Source of the DNA: Plasmodium coatneyi
Taxonomy: Eukaryota; Apicomplexa; Aconoidasida; Haemosporida; Plasmodiidae
Reading direction: 5' to 3'
DNA: 64,000 nt
Assembly (NCBI RefSeq): GCF_001680005.1
Contig: NC_033568.1
Location: 558,001 to 622,000, forward strand
Below are positions 13,821 through 25,200 of the stretch, piece after piece. Made by a program: the position numbers and the translations under genes. The notes under the pieces were generated by a model. It had not been told where the DNA came from. It saw only the letters and a list, made by a program, of their open reading frames with translations, and did not search any database. Within the stretch, counting starts at the first letter, position 1. Every line of letters starts with the position of its first letter.

Positions 13821-14225
13821 TCAAAGCTTTTCGCCTAACCTATTTCTTATGGACGGCCTGTAGTAGTTTGATAAATCCCTAAAATGGTTGAACGATGAAT
13901 TGTCCTTGGAATCTGGTTTTGGTTTGTCTGAGTCTAATGCTTTATCTTTTTTGTCATCTCCTTTGTTCATTTGTTCTTTCATTTTTTCTTTATTAACCAT
14001 CATTTCTTTTTCCAATTCTTGCAGCCTTTTTTCCCTTGACATTTTCATCTTTTCATCTATTTTGTTTTTCCTCTCAAATTCCGAAACTCTCTTTCGATAT
14101 TTCATGAACTTATAAATAAGTATAAAAGATATAACGCCCAACACTAGCAGGATCACATTTTTGACTGTCAGTAAATCCACTCCCTTTGCGGGAGCCTTGT
14201 TACCCTCCCTGTCCATTTTTAGCAC
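13821..14225 (-). CDS. Small single-TM protein with charged coiled-coil region
   Basis: The 134-codon frame starts at 14225 (a second ATG at 14216 is equally good). It encodes a short N-terminal tail, one hydrophobic membrane segment at about residues 22-43, and then a Lys/Glu-rich helix of about 50 residues (EFERKNKIDEKMKMS...) and an Asp/Lys/Ser-rich tail. There is no signal peptide, so it is probably an ER or other membrane protein with its coiled region on one face. The frame ends in a TGA at 13821-13823. A plausible continuation exists downstream on the same strand (about 13663-13550, DELKSIKEKVGERRETVQAF), which could join by a donor at about 13832 (GTTAGG) and an acceptor just before SLDELK, so the true C-terminus may be longer. 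Function not recognised. Confidence 0.65.
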   Translation of the reverse strand: MLKMDREGNKAPAKGVDLLTVKNVILLVLGVISFILIYKFMKYRKRVSEFERKNKIDEKMKMSREKRLQELEKEMMVNKEKMKEQMNKGDDKKDKALDSDKPKPDSKDNSSFNHFRDLSNYYRPSIRNRLGEKL

Positions 14226-16020
14226 ACATCAACACAGCGAAAAAGAAAGAAGAATCAACACACGTGTGTCGGCATAAGCCAACATAATTAATTTACAATA
14301 AAGGATTCAATAACACCATTTGACATTTTTACTTTTTATGTTATTGTTATGCAACATAGAGAATAGGTTTGCCCTTTTCAATGTTCGCGGCTGTTTTATT
14401 CAGAGAGTTATAACTGCCTTTAACTCTTTTCAGCTTTGCCATACCCCCACCCGCAGTTGCGAATTAACAAAAAAAGAAGGGAAAAGGAAGAAGTTCATAT
14501 AACATTCTCGTATTAGGTTTAAAAATACAAAAAGATAGGATGTTTTACCAATGAAAAATGGCTTCACATAAAATACGCGAATGTTTTTTTTTTTTGTTTT
14601 TTTGGGCGCTCGTTCCATTTGTTCATTTCTCAAGCAGTTTACACATACATCACCGTTATTATAGTATTACCGTTTTAGCAATTTTTAATTTTTCGTTACG
14701 CCTTCTGCATGTATGTGTGCCTCCTTTTTTTTTTTATTGCTTTATATGTACATAGGGGAACATATATATGACCTCTCTGGGTAAACGTCCCTCCTTTAAC
14801 CAGCACGGCATCCCCAGAATTAAGGGGAAATGCTACCCCCCCCTCCCGACGATTTTATTAAAAAGGAAAAGGAGAGCCTTTTAGTTAACCTTTAAGTGTT
14901 ACCTGTTATTGCACAAGTGCGATCTTAAAATTTCAACATAGCTGAATAAGTGTGCCCATTTTATACACACATGAGGCAAAAGTATGTGACTTCTAACACA
15001 CCCTTTCCTTTCTGATGAGAACGATGCAATTATGGTGAATTGTGCACCGGTCTTTAACAAAACAAGAAAAAGTCTCACGGAGGCATAAAACCATGTCTTT
15101 GTAGGTACTTTCTACTTGCTCGAAAAATAGGAAATTGTTCCATTAACAAAAAGGAAGAAGCATTATTTCTGTTCGCTCATTTTTGTGCACCCTTGACTGC
15201 GAGTGGGGGAAAAGATGCCCACCTCGTAAGTTGCTAATGGGGGAGTTCCAAAGCACGTTGCGCAGTTCTATTTGCCACTATCAGTGTGGCTGAAATGGGG
15301 CTAACCAAAACATATGTCTACATGTTATCATATATAAATAGTGTTCGCGTGTCTTTAACAGTACCGCAACGCACACTTTATTTTTTTCTACCCAGTTGGG
15401 CAACATTCCTCGCTCCCTCCGCATGTGCGATTGAAGACTTTCCTTTTAAAAATAAAAGCAATTTTTTTTTTTTTTTAAATTGTGCACTGGTTTTGTTGCC
15501 AAGAAGTAATGGAAACAAATTGTTTGTTAAAAAGGGGGTGGAGAGTTGTTATTGAAAAGGTAACTAAAAATCACTGTGTAGAACAGCAGGGGGGAGTATT
15601 ATAAATTATACTAAAAATTATGCACACTGTGCAAGAAGCGCGAAATGCGCAAATTATAAGAACTACATAAAATATATTGGTAACTGAAATGTACAAATGG
15701 GACACGGGGATGGTGGTTTAAAAAAAAAAATTAAATCCATAAAAAAAAGGATTTGTATCCATAAATCACAGACCCGTATCTGTGAAGCACGGATATACAC
15801 TTTTTTACACTTCAAGAAAAAAAAAAAAAATTCATGTCATTAACAACTGATCAGGTGATAAATACGACACGTAAAATACAAACTGGGGGGCATCACATAA
15901 TCTTCTCTCCCGTAGTGCCACTTGTATATACACACATATATACATATATGCACATATATATACGTGTATGAACACAAGCGCGATTCACAGGGGAAGACTA
16001 CTTTCTCTGCAGCACCTGGA
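14226..16020. other. Intergenic region between two minus-strand genes
   Basis: This is promoter/5' UTR of the small TM gene (next to 14226) and 3' flank of the lipase gene (next to 16020). It contains T and A homopolymers (for example 14583-14596, 15461-15477 and 15820-15831) and a run of TATACACACATATATA-like steps at about 15927-15970. Frames here are short and unsupported. No tRNA-type TTC arm was found. Confidence 0.5.
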
Positions 16021-19000
16021 CTACTTCTTAGATGTGCTACTTCTATACTTCTGGCTGCTCTGCAATTTTTTCATTAAATCTTCTCTATACTTTTTGTACA
16101 CCTCCTTCGACTTGGTCATAATTTCGCTGTGCGTGAAATCAATAATGTCGAAGAGGAAAAACGGGATCAGGAAGAAAGTACCCCATTCTGCCTCATTCGC
16201 CCATCCGGACAGGAGAGTCAAGAACACATAATAAAAAAAGTAGTGCGTCTGTGAAATGTGTAACTCTCCCAACTCGAGAAAGACATTATTGTTAAAGATA
16301 TATTTTACAAGGAGGTGTAACATGGAACGAGTCTGATTCCTTTCGTGATGAAACAGTTCATTTCCGTTGAAAATATTTTCACCAAAATCATGATTTAAGG
16401 TCTTCAAATCATTAACCTTAAAAATGATGGATAATTTGTTTTCTTCTTCTGGGTCCTTAAAATCGTTGAGTGCAGGAATTGCCATAGTGAATGGTACGGG
16501 GTCATAATCAATACTGATGTTATTACTAATGACACCACTTTTTCGGAAGTCTTCGGAAAACTGGTCATCAAAAAACATGGGCATGCCAAAAGTCACGGAG
16601 AGCACCTTCACCTTGGGATTATTTTTAGCCTTCAAAATTTTGGCTAAATAAAAGGCGCTCAAATGGGCCATGGCTGCACCAAAGGAGTGACCCGTAAATA
16701 TAATGACATATGGATTCTCTTCGGTATACTTGGATTTCTCATCCTTTATTTCATTTAAAATGTTCTTCTTTAATACGTGCAAGTATGGCTTCACTACTCG
16801 TTTGAAAATGAACAAATACGCCTTGTGCACTTTTCCCTTTGTCAAAAAGGGGTACGAAGCTAGTTCGTATATCACATTTAGCATCCACATGAAGGGGCTG
16901 GCTGTTCCTTGAAAAGCTACAATATTTTCTACCAAGTGGAAATTGTTCTTGTCATAATTTGGTAAGGGGTATTTTTTGCTTCTTTTGAAGGATACAAAAA
17001 ATTGTAAAGGATCAATGTACCTGAAAAAGACATACTTATCTTCCTCCAGGTGATGTAAATTCATTACCTCAGGAACTAAGGCACTTCCCACATGATCAAT
17101 GTACCACGGGTTGGGGATAAATTTCGATGCTTCCCATTTTTTTATCACATTCCACATTTTATTTATTAAATATACTTTATGGGTAAATAAATAGCACACA
17201 TACCAAGTTTGAAACATTTTCTTCTTATCTTCAGGTGCATCTGTAATGTCTTTCAGCAGGTCGATCTCAATTTGTGTTTGCACATTTGCGGGGACAAAAA
17301 TGTCAATGACGTTTGAGTTCAGATATTCAAATATGGGTAAATCTACAATTTGGTCTGTAGTTATTAATACGTTTCTTTCTTCCTCCGTTAGGAAATAATG
17401 TTCCTTCATGTATGTTATACAACCAAAACTAATCATAACGATAAAGTTGACTAAATCGTACCAGTCACGATCTCGAGCCATTATATTATTTAGACATTTC
17501 GCAATGTTCAGTTCATTTTTCGATTCCTTTACAATTTCTTCATTCAGGAGAAAAAGAATATCCAGTAAGTGTGATTCTTCTACATTTTTAATGCACTGTT
17601 TTAGGGGTAACTTCCTAAACTTTTTAGCTATATTCAAAAATATCCGATACAAAATCGATTTCTTCCTCTTAATTTTTATTCTATTAATAGAGGGTTCTTT
17701 CCTCAAATGGTGTGATAAGAAACATATCTTTTCCACTAGCGTACTTTTCAAAGGTAAATATTCCCCATTACATATACTAGATCTTATGTAAAATTCTTTA
17801 AACATAATGGGATCTACATCTATTTTTGTCAAGTCCGCAAAATAATTCACTTCCTGAAATGTAGCATTGTCTTCCTCATCAGCCGTTGCTACAAAATTGG
17901 AATAAAATTTTTCACTTGCCTTTTGTTCATTTACAATGTGTAAATTGTGTAACGAAAAATCATACCCTGTATGGTACTTCATTTTTAAAGCATATTCATT
18001 TTTGTAATTTATGTCTACTAATTCTCTATTTCTTATTATTTCTTTGTAAAACTCATTTAGCTCATTTTCTTTCACCATTTCGCTGTATAACTTCAGGTCC
18101 TTTTTATACTTTTCGTACACATTTACATTGCTCGGTTTGTATAGGTATCGGTCTCTCTTCCCAAATTCTTTTTCTTCCCCCAAATCGTCATCACTTCCAT
18201 TTATGTTCGTGCTGACACTTACGATACTCTCCGAGCTCGCGTTGTCAAACTTGTTGCCTTCCGAGGGGGTAGTCACGTTGTCCGTTTCAGTAGAACCGTC
18301 TTTTTCTGTAAGCCCCAAAGACAGTTCAATTTGCTCCACTTCGTACAGGTACTGATTTACTAGCTCATCGACGTCTTCCACTTCATCGTCCCCATCGTCT
18401 TCGTCGTCCTCATCATCGTCTTCTTCCTCTTCCTCCTCCTCCTCCTCATCACTGTCTTCGTCATCATCATCATCATAATAATCTTCATCCTCATAGTCGC
18501 TGTACAGTTCATCTTCCAAATGTAGGCCCTCCTCCCCAAGTTCGCTAAGCACCTCCTCCACCTGTTTGTTCTGTGCGTCGTCACCGTCGATGGGGCTATC
18601 TTCCGTGTTGGGATCTTCCTCTTTCGTGTCGTCATCTTCTACTTTCACTTCTTCCTCCTCCCTCTTCGTGTCGCCTGCTTTCCTTTTCTCCCCTCCTTTC
18701 TTCCTCTTCGACTTTGCGCTTTTGTTCTTCACTTGATCCACCCCTCCTAATGTTATATTATTCTCCCCTATTATTGGCACTTCGTCTTCATCATTCCTCT
18801 TTATCTCAATGCAAGATTCCCCTGCTTCCCCTTCTGGTACAACTTGCCCGCTCGAGGTGTCTAAATGTTTTCCTGCTTCTGAATCAGACCCTCCCACGTC
18901 TTCGTGTTCTTCTGCATTAATTATTCCTTCTCCTACGAGATAAGAATTGTTTGAGCTCGTACGAAAATCGAATCTTCCTGTTCCCATAATTTTATCTTCA

Positions 19001-20463
19001 TCTTTTATTTCCTTTTCTGTTTTGTCGTAATCAACAGGTTGGACCATTGGGTAACTGTCGTCTATTTCTTGTATCATTCCCTCCTGGTCAAATGATGTTT
19101 CATTTTCTAAGTTTTTCTTTTCACACGCATCTAAATCCATGGTAGGAAATTCCGTCACGGAACATTTCTGTTCATTTAACTTAAAGTCTTCCTCATTTTT
19201 TATATTAGTCCTTTTACGCATTAATGGAATTAATTTTGATTTTTTGGTTCTTCCTCTTTTCTCAGCATTTGCTGGTTTGTTTGGTTTACTTTTTTTTGAA
19301 CTTCGATTCCAGTAGCTGCTAAACCAACCCCTTTTACTGCTTTCTTTTTTTTCGCTCCATTTTTCTTCCTTCAGGGTCTCTTGTGTTACGTTTTCGTAGT
19401 TATGGGTGTGTGCCTCCTCTGTTGTGTCTTCGTTTAATTCTTCGCTTGACTCGTCGTTTGATTGTTCGTTTGTTTCTTCGTTTGTTTCTTCCTTTGCATC
19501 CTCTTTTGCCTCTTCGTTTGTTTCCTCTTTTTTTTCTTCATTTAATTGTTCGTCTGATTCTTCGCTAGATCCCTCTTTTGCATCCTCCTTTGTGTCCTCT
19601 TTTTTTTCCCATCTCGCAATTCGCTGCAATTTTTGTGCATATTTCCTTATGCTCCATGCTCCCGCTGTTGGGGCTATATTCTCTTTGCATTCTTTTCTGT
19701 TCACCTCGTGGCTAGATGCACGTTTTTTTGAAATCTTTCGACTAGCTATTTTCATTTCTTCGTGAGAGTTTTCCGCCTGAACGCTCGGACTTGGTACTTC
19801 GGTTTGTACACTAGTTGATGGGATGCTCTGGTTGTCTACTTGGGGGTGTAGGTAGTCTGACAGCATCTCTCGATTAGCTTCTTCATCAGTTAGGTGGTCT
19901 GATTGAACCACGTGGTCCACATTTAGGTTCGGCAGGGAGATTGACTCAACCCAGTCGTCAACTTCTTGGCTGTGTGCATGGTCTTCTTTGATCCTTTGGT
20001 GACTTCTTCTTTCGACCTTTTTTCCTCCTTTGGGTCTCCTTCCGCGTTGCAATTTGGGTTCCCCATGGAATTTATATTTATGTCTGGATTTCTTCATCAC
20101 ATGCTGCTCTTCCTTCTCTTCCTCCTCCGTTGGCCCCTCCTTCCCTGCCTTTACGTCCCCCTCAGCATAACCAACTGCATCACCAACTGCATCACCAACT
20201 GCATCACCAACTACACCATCAACCGCACCATCGACTACATCTCCATCCCCCTCGGGCATATCGTCATCCCCTGTAGGAATGAGGTCTTCAGCATACTCAG
20301 GGTTTGACTCTTTCAAAGCATTTATGTACTCAGCGTAGCTATTGAACGCAAAGGACTTAACATTTTTTCTGTTAATGGTTATATTACACGAAGAACATGA
20401 CACTTTTAAAAAGTAGGCTAAAAACAGGAGGTTGAAACAGTACAATAATACGCATGGTATCAT
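16021..20463 (-). CDS. Class 3 lipase with signal peptide and long acidic inserts
   Basis: A putative triacylglycerol-type (alpha/beta hydrolase, Lipase_3) lipase of 1480 residues. Residues 1-24 form a clear signal peptide ending in a Cys-containing segment, so the protein enters the secretory pathway. The catalytic part is C-terminal. The nucleophile motif GHSFGAAMA has its Ser near residue 1260, the acid is probably Asp1321 in DYDPVPF, and the base probably His1383 in MLHLL; the spacing of about 60 residues suits the family. The N-terminal half is low-complexity: a GDAV-type repeat (about 75-100), an EETNEE-type acidic repeat (about 285-355) and an Asp/Glu run (about 650-700). The family hydrolyses acylglycerols; the substrate and compartment are not shown. 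No intron is needed. P. falciparum has a putative lipase at the equivalent place, from memory. Confidence 0.88.
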   Translation of the reverse strand: MIPCVLLYCFNLLFLAYFLKVSCSSCNITINRKNVKSFAFNSYAEYINALKESNPEYAEDLIPTGDDDMPEGDGDVVDGAVDGVVGDAVGDAVGDAVGYAEGDVKAGKEGPTEEEEKEEQHVMKKSRHKYKFHGEPKLQRGRRPKGGKKVERRSHQRIKEDHAHSQEVDDWVESISLPNLNVDHVVQSDHLTDEEANREMLSDYLHPQVDNQSIPSTSVQTEVPSPSVQAENSHEEMKIASRKISKKRASSHEVNRKECKENIAPTAGAWSIRKYAQKLQRIARWEKKEDTKEDAKEGSSEESDEQLNEEKKEETNEEAKEDAKEETNEETNEQSNDESSEELNEDTTEEAHTHNYENVTQETLKEEKWSEKKESSKRGWFSSYWNRSSKKSKPNKPANAEKRGRTKKSKLIPLMRKRTNIKNEEDFKLNEQKCSVTEFPTMDLDACEKKNLENETSFDQEGMIQEIDDSYPMVQPVDYDKTEKEIKDEDKIMGTGRFDFRTSSNNSYLVGEGIINAEEHEDVGGSDSEAGKHLDTSSGQVVPEGEAGESCIEIKRNDEDEVPIIGENNITLGGVDQVKNKSAKSKRKKGGEKRKAGDTKREEEEVKVEDDDTKEEDPNTEDSPIDGDDAQNKQVEEVLSELGEEGLHLEDELYSDYEDEDYYDDDDDEDSDEEEEEEEEEDDDEDDEDDGDDEVEDVDELVNQYLYEVEQIELSLGLTEKDGSTETDNVTTPSEGNKFDNASSESIVSVSTNINGSDDDLGEEKEFGKRDRYLYKPSNVNVYEKYKKDLKLYSEMVKENELNEFYKEIIRNRELVDINYKNEYALKMKYHTGYDFSLHNLHIVNEQKASEKFYSNFVATADEEDNATFQEVNYFADLTKIDVDPIMFKEFYIRSSICNGEYLPLKSTLVEKICFLSHHLRKEPSINRIKIKRKKSILYRIFLNIAKKFRKLPLKQCIKNVEESHLLDILFLLNEEIVKESKNELNIAKCLNNIMARDRDWYDLVNFIVMISFGCITYMKEHYFLTEEERNVLITTDQIVDLPIFEYLNSNVIDIFVPANVQTQIEIDLLKDITDAPEDKKKMFQTWYVCYLFTHKVYLINKMWNVIKKWEASKFIPNPWYIDHVGSALVPEVMNLHHLEEDKYVFFRYIDPLQFFVSFKRSKKYPLPNYDKNNFHLVENIVAFQGTASPFMWMLNVIYELASYPFLTKGKVHKAYLFIFKRVVKPYLHVLKKNILNEIKDEKSKYTEENPYVIIFTGHSFGAAMAHLSAFYLAKILKAKNNPKVKVLSVTFGMPMFFDDQFSEDFRKSGVISNNISIDYDPVPFTMAIPALNDFKDPEEENKLSIIFKVNDLKTLNHDFGENIFNGNELFHHERNQTRSMLHLLVKYIFNNNVFLELGELHISQTHYFFYYVFLTLLSGWANEAEWGTFFLIPFFLFDIIDFTHSEIMTKSKEVYKKYREDLMKKLQSSQKYRSSTSKK
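20170..20240. repeat. 12-bp tandem repeat in the lipase coding region
   Basis: About six copies of a 12-base unit (CACCAACTGCAT-like on the plus strand) encode the GDAV/VDGA tetrapeptide repeat in the lipase N-terminal region. The first three to four copies are nearly identical and the later ones diverged. Because the unit is a multiple of three, copy-number change would keep the frame. Confidence 0.85.
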
Positions 20464-22286
20464 TTTTCCTTAAAAAAAAAAAAAAATATTAAATTCATGT
20501 TCAAATGATGGCATTTTTTGGAAAGAAAAAAATGTAAAATTTGAACATAAATTTAAAATATATTTTTTTTTTTTCTCTTCTTGCAAATTCCAGTGTGATT
20601 AAATTTTCTTGCATCGGCCATTATATGTACTACACCTTCAACGGGGGATTCTTAATGTGTATAGTACAGCGCGGTTTTACAGCGTGGTTTTACAGTGTGG
20701 TACAAACCGGGTGTGCTGCCGCCTGCAGCGCGAGGGCGGTGCACAGAAACACTCGTGCACGTAGTAGGTATTCATTATTCATTTCCTTCCCCGCTCTCTT
20801 CAAAAGTACTTGTAAATAGCAGAGGGGTAAAGGCACAAGGCAACAACAGTCCTGACGATGACTGCAAGAAACAGAGGAAGAAAGAAATCTATACACTACG
20901 CTACGTGGCGTCAAAAAGTTGCAATATAGTAACTCCACCCACCAGTGACAAGATAACTTTTTTTCCTATAATTGGTATTATGTGTTAGGACGTGCATCCA
21001 CATGGAAAAAAAAAAAAAATAAAAGTAGAAAAGGTAGTATAAAGTTAAGAATATAGTCAGGATGATGTTAAGATAACGCTATCGCGAAGGTCAGATAGAA
21101 CGTCAAAGTGACGTTGTGGTGACGCTGAAATCGCGTTGAAATGAAGGAAGGAGGAACAAATAACGACATAATATGTTTTACTACATATCATACGAAATCA
21201 CCACCATCCCACGAAGCATAAAAAAAAAAAAAAAGGCATGAAGAAAAATAATAAAAAAGAACGGAAAGGTAACTTTAAAAAATTAGGCAGGCAGAGAGTT
21301 TTCACTGCTTTTGAAAAAGGTTGGTAATAAAAATGGTTGCAAAAAAAAAAAAAAAAATGAAGAGAACCGAGTACATAAAAATATATATTTAAATGACTTG
21401 TTCTATATTTGTACATCTATGTGCCTATTTTTATTCCCGTATAATACATTCGTATGTATATTATATGTATATATTATAATATGTACATATATATACAAGT
21501 AGTTGACGAAAACGGTTAAACGCGAAATGACAAACTGGTACTTTTTTCAACCGTTCAAAGAATAATCCTGTATGTTGAAAAAAAAAAAAAAAAAATCGAA
21601 AAACTCTGAGCTATTTGCAAAATGATTTCAAACGAGGAAGACACTCTTCCATTTAACGAAATAAAATTTACTTGTAAAACGAATTGAAAATTGAGAACAA
21701 ATATAGTAACGGTGGAGGCATATACGTCCTAATTAGATCGCTGTAATTTTGCGTTTGCAGTTAAAAAAGGCGAAAACGTTCTTCTGCTTATCTGTTTATC
21801 CTGTCATATCAATCTGCTGACCTTTTCGCGATAAGCACAAACGAATGCCAAAGAATAGACCCCTTCGATTTCGCTTTTTTCTGGTTGTTCCACTGCAACT
21901 AGAATGGGGCGAGGGGGGGCCGCCAAGATATAACGGTTACTTTTCCATATACATAAATGGGTGCATATGCACCTGAGATGCATGTTCGCAAGCCGAATGC
22001 GGTGTAGCGCGCCATAGCACATGTATATATAAATACATGTATCTAATATATATACGCATATGTGCATAATATTTAAATGTATATGCGCACCCCGGCCTTG
22101 CACAACAGAATATTTCACGAAGGGGGTGGGATGACAAATTAATCTTCCAAAAAATGAGTCGATGGGGCATCCCAAATGGTGTGATAATAACGCAAAGGCA
22201 AATCCATGGAGGTACATACCAAATGGGGGGGGAAATCCCCCCCCTCCCCCCGGAACCTCTTTTTCTGCTTATATTCCTCGCTTGTG
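20464..22286. other. Intergenic region upstream of the lipase gene
   Basis: About 1.8 kb holds the promoter/5' UTR of the lipase gene and the 3' flank of the trigger-factor-like gene. It has A runs at about 20473, 21007, 21219, 21341 and 21578. At about 21092-21106 there is a palindromic ACGTCA-AAG-TGACGT pair. Minus-strand frames at 21804-22372 overlap one another in different frames and look random. No gene was recognised. Confidence 0.5.
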
Positions 22287-25200
22287 TCATTTTTTTTTAT
22301 ATTTTTCTTCAAAATATTTGGTATAATTCGCACCCTTTTTAAAGGTAAAATATTCCAGCTCCACTTGCTCACTATTTTCCTTCTTGTTTTCCACTACGAA
22401 ATTCGATTCGTCGGTAAAGTTAAAAATTTTCTGTTTTTCCTGCTGGTCCCCACCATTTGGTGTGTTTCCACATGTGTCATTTTTTCCGGCCCTTCCTTCA
22501 CCATAAAGGGGGGATTTCCTCTCTGGCGATGGTGATACGTCCCCCGTGTGTGGACCTGCCTGGGCATCGTTCACCCCCTCGTCTGCATTCAGGAATTCCT
22601 CCTTTGTGTAATTCGATCCCTTTTTCATGGTGACTGAAAAATTGACAGACGAGCTATTATTCGTCGCAAAGGATATATCACCATTTACAGACACGAAATC
22701 GAGCACGCACTGTGCCTGGTGAATGGTATGAATTTTCTTTATTAACGACTTCACATTATTCGTTGGCGTTTTAAGGAGCGTTTTTAATACGTCTTTTATT
22801 ACGTCGTCGTAATTTACCTTTAATTTAGCGTTTTGAAAAATTGTTTTAACAATAAAAGAAAATTTCACTTGATCATAAATTTCTTTCTGTGATTTGTTCA
22901 AGAACTCTTCTAAACTTAACACTTTTTCGTTTTTATCATTTTCGCTACTTTGCATTTTTTTTTTCTTCAAATAACTGCTGTATAATATTTTCCCCTGCGC
23001 GTGAAACAACGTTGTGGGTACATTTAGGGATGAAATTTCCATTAATTTTTTATAAGCTTCCATTCTCCTCTGGTCTACACATTTGTTTTGTATGTCCTTC
23101 ATGGCTCTCTCTTCAACTTCTTCTTGAAGCTCATCCACCGTTTTGTTATACTTTTTTTTCACATAATCATTTATATCTTGTTCATTCCTTTTTCGCGACT
23201 TGATATCCAACACATGTACCTCCAATATGCATTTGACTAAGTCACACTTTCCAAGTATATAATCATTTAGCGTTTCTTCATCACCTGATTCTTCCCCTAT
23301 GTCCTTTTTTGCATTTCCTTCTTCACATTTTTCGTACTCACTGGGGTCACAAACGTTACGCAGAATGTCTTCCGTCTTTGAAGTTGCTCCTCTTCCGTGT
23401 AGTTTCTCGTCCAGGGAATTGATATCGTCTTTGAGCAGCTCCTCTAGGTACTTGTCGAAGTTTTTGTTGAACTGGGCTTCTTCCTCCGGGTTTGCCTCGT
23501 CTTCCATGGGGTGGTCCTGTAGCGACTGCGACGACCGATGGGATGGTGACGGTCGATGCGATTGCGCTTCTTCTTCGTCAACGTATTCGTCATCATTATC
23601 ATACAAAGGGCTGTTATCGTTTAGGATAAATTCGATGTCCTGCACACCGGGGGTATGTTGGGAGTCACCTGGGCAGTTCCCCTCCCTAGTGGTACCCTCA
23701 CCGGTTGTCACCTCACCCCTAGTCACCTCACCGTTTGTTCGGTCGCCGCTTTGTGCCTCCCCGTCGAAGAACTTGCCCTGGTTGTTCTTCAGAATGTCTT
23801 CCAGAGCCCGAAAGAAGCTGCGGCTCTTGAGCTTCTTAATTTCGGTGTAAATGACTTCCCTAAATTTGCTTATGCTCTCCTTGTCGATGTCCTTAACGTT
23901 GGGAGCTTCTTCGCAGTTGTTCTGGTCTGCCACATCGGGGGAGGAGTCAAAGTGCGCCTTGAACAGATCCACAGGGAGGTAGGCAGTTACGTTCTTTTTC
24001 TCATTTTTGGACAATCCGATAAGAGACTCGTTAAGCCCCAAGGGGTTGCAATTCTCCTTCACCGTGATGACTTCCCCATTCATGGAAATTACCTCCCTCG
24101 GTAGTTGATACCCTTCTTTGAAGTACTTTGTAAATTTAGAGCTTTGCAAAAATTCATCATAGTACTTACCCTCCTCCATGTCTTTCCTATTTGTATCATT
24201 AAATAATTTTTCATCATTTTGAGGGGTGTATTTCTCTGCCTTTTTTTCATCACACGCTTCTGCGCTGTTAATAAATTCTTCCTCCGTTTTGTCGATATCG
24301 ATGAGGTCTTTAATTTTATCTCGGCTGCTCAATGCTTCATTAAGTGTTGTATCATCGGAGATTTCTTCTTGGCTACTTTTCCCTCCACGTTGTTCCAATT
24401 TGTTTACCTCTTCTCCTTCAACGCTACACATATCCATGTGGTATTCGTTACTCGAACTGTAGACCCACCCCCTGCACACATTCACATGCACATCGTCATT
24501 CCAATCCACCTTATGATTTTCATCCACATTTATTAAAACTTCATTTTCTTTTTCCATTTCATTTTTTATGACCTTTAAGAATTCCTTAAAAGTGCTTCCT
24601 TTTTCGTAAGGAGGTATTTCTACCTTCATCGGTAACCGGATATACGATTTATTAAATTTTATTTTTGGAAATTTATCAACCAAGAAGGTTAAATACACGT
24701 CGTTAAATTTGCCAATCGTTAAATGGTTAATGTTGTTCGTAAGTCTTGGGGATCCGATCAAATGTAGATTTTTCATTTTTTGATAAACCCTAATTATGTC
24801 ATCATTTACATGCTTCAGGAAAATGTCCAGATAGTCCTCCTTCTTAATGTAATTAATTAAGTTGTTAATCGGTACGTCCTTCAAATAGGAGTATTCGTAT
24901 TTATTTTCCTTCAGTTTTTTTTGCTTATATTGTTTTACACACATGTCATAGTAGTGTTCCCTCAGGCTGCCTTTAATATGCACCTTCAGCTGAACTTCGC
25001 TGCGTTCATTGTCTTCATCAATATACTCGATTGTTAGCAGTTCTTTTTGCATGTATTCATTTAACCTTTGTCTTTTTTCCCTTTCTTCCACAGACCCGTC
25101 TTGATCTGCCTGCGTGGTGACACCTTTGCCATTTTGCCCATTCTGATGAACCTCCCTATTCATAACCTCCTCAGCGGGGGTATCTTCCTTGCCCGCCTCC

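Noticed and set aside
13500..13823. Selenoprotein (SelS/SelK-type) with TGA at 13821 read as selenocysteine
   Set aside because: I could not find a convincing SECIS element (ATGA, AA loop, GA core) on the minus strand downstream, and the residues around the TGA lack the Gly-rich SelS tail.
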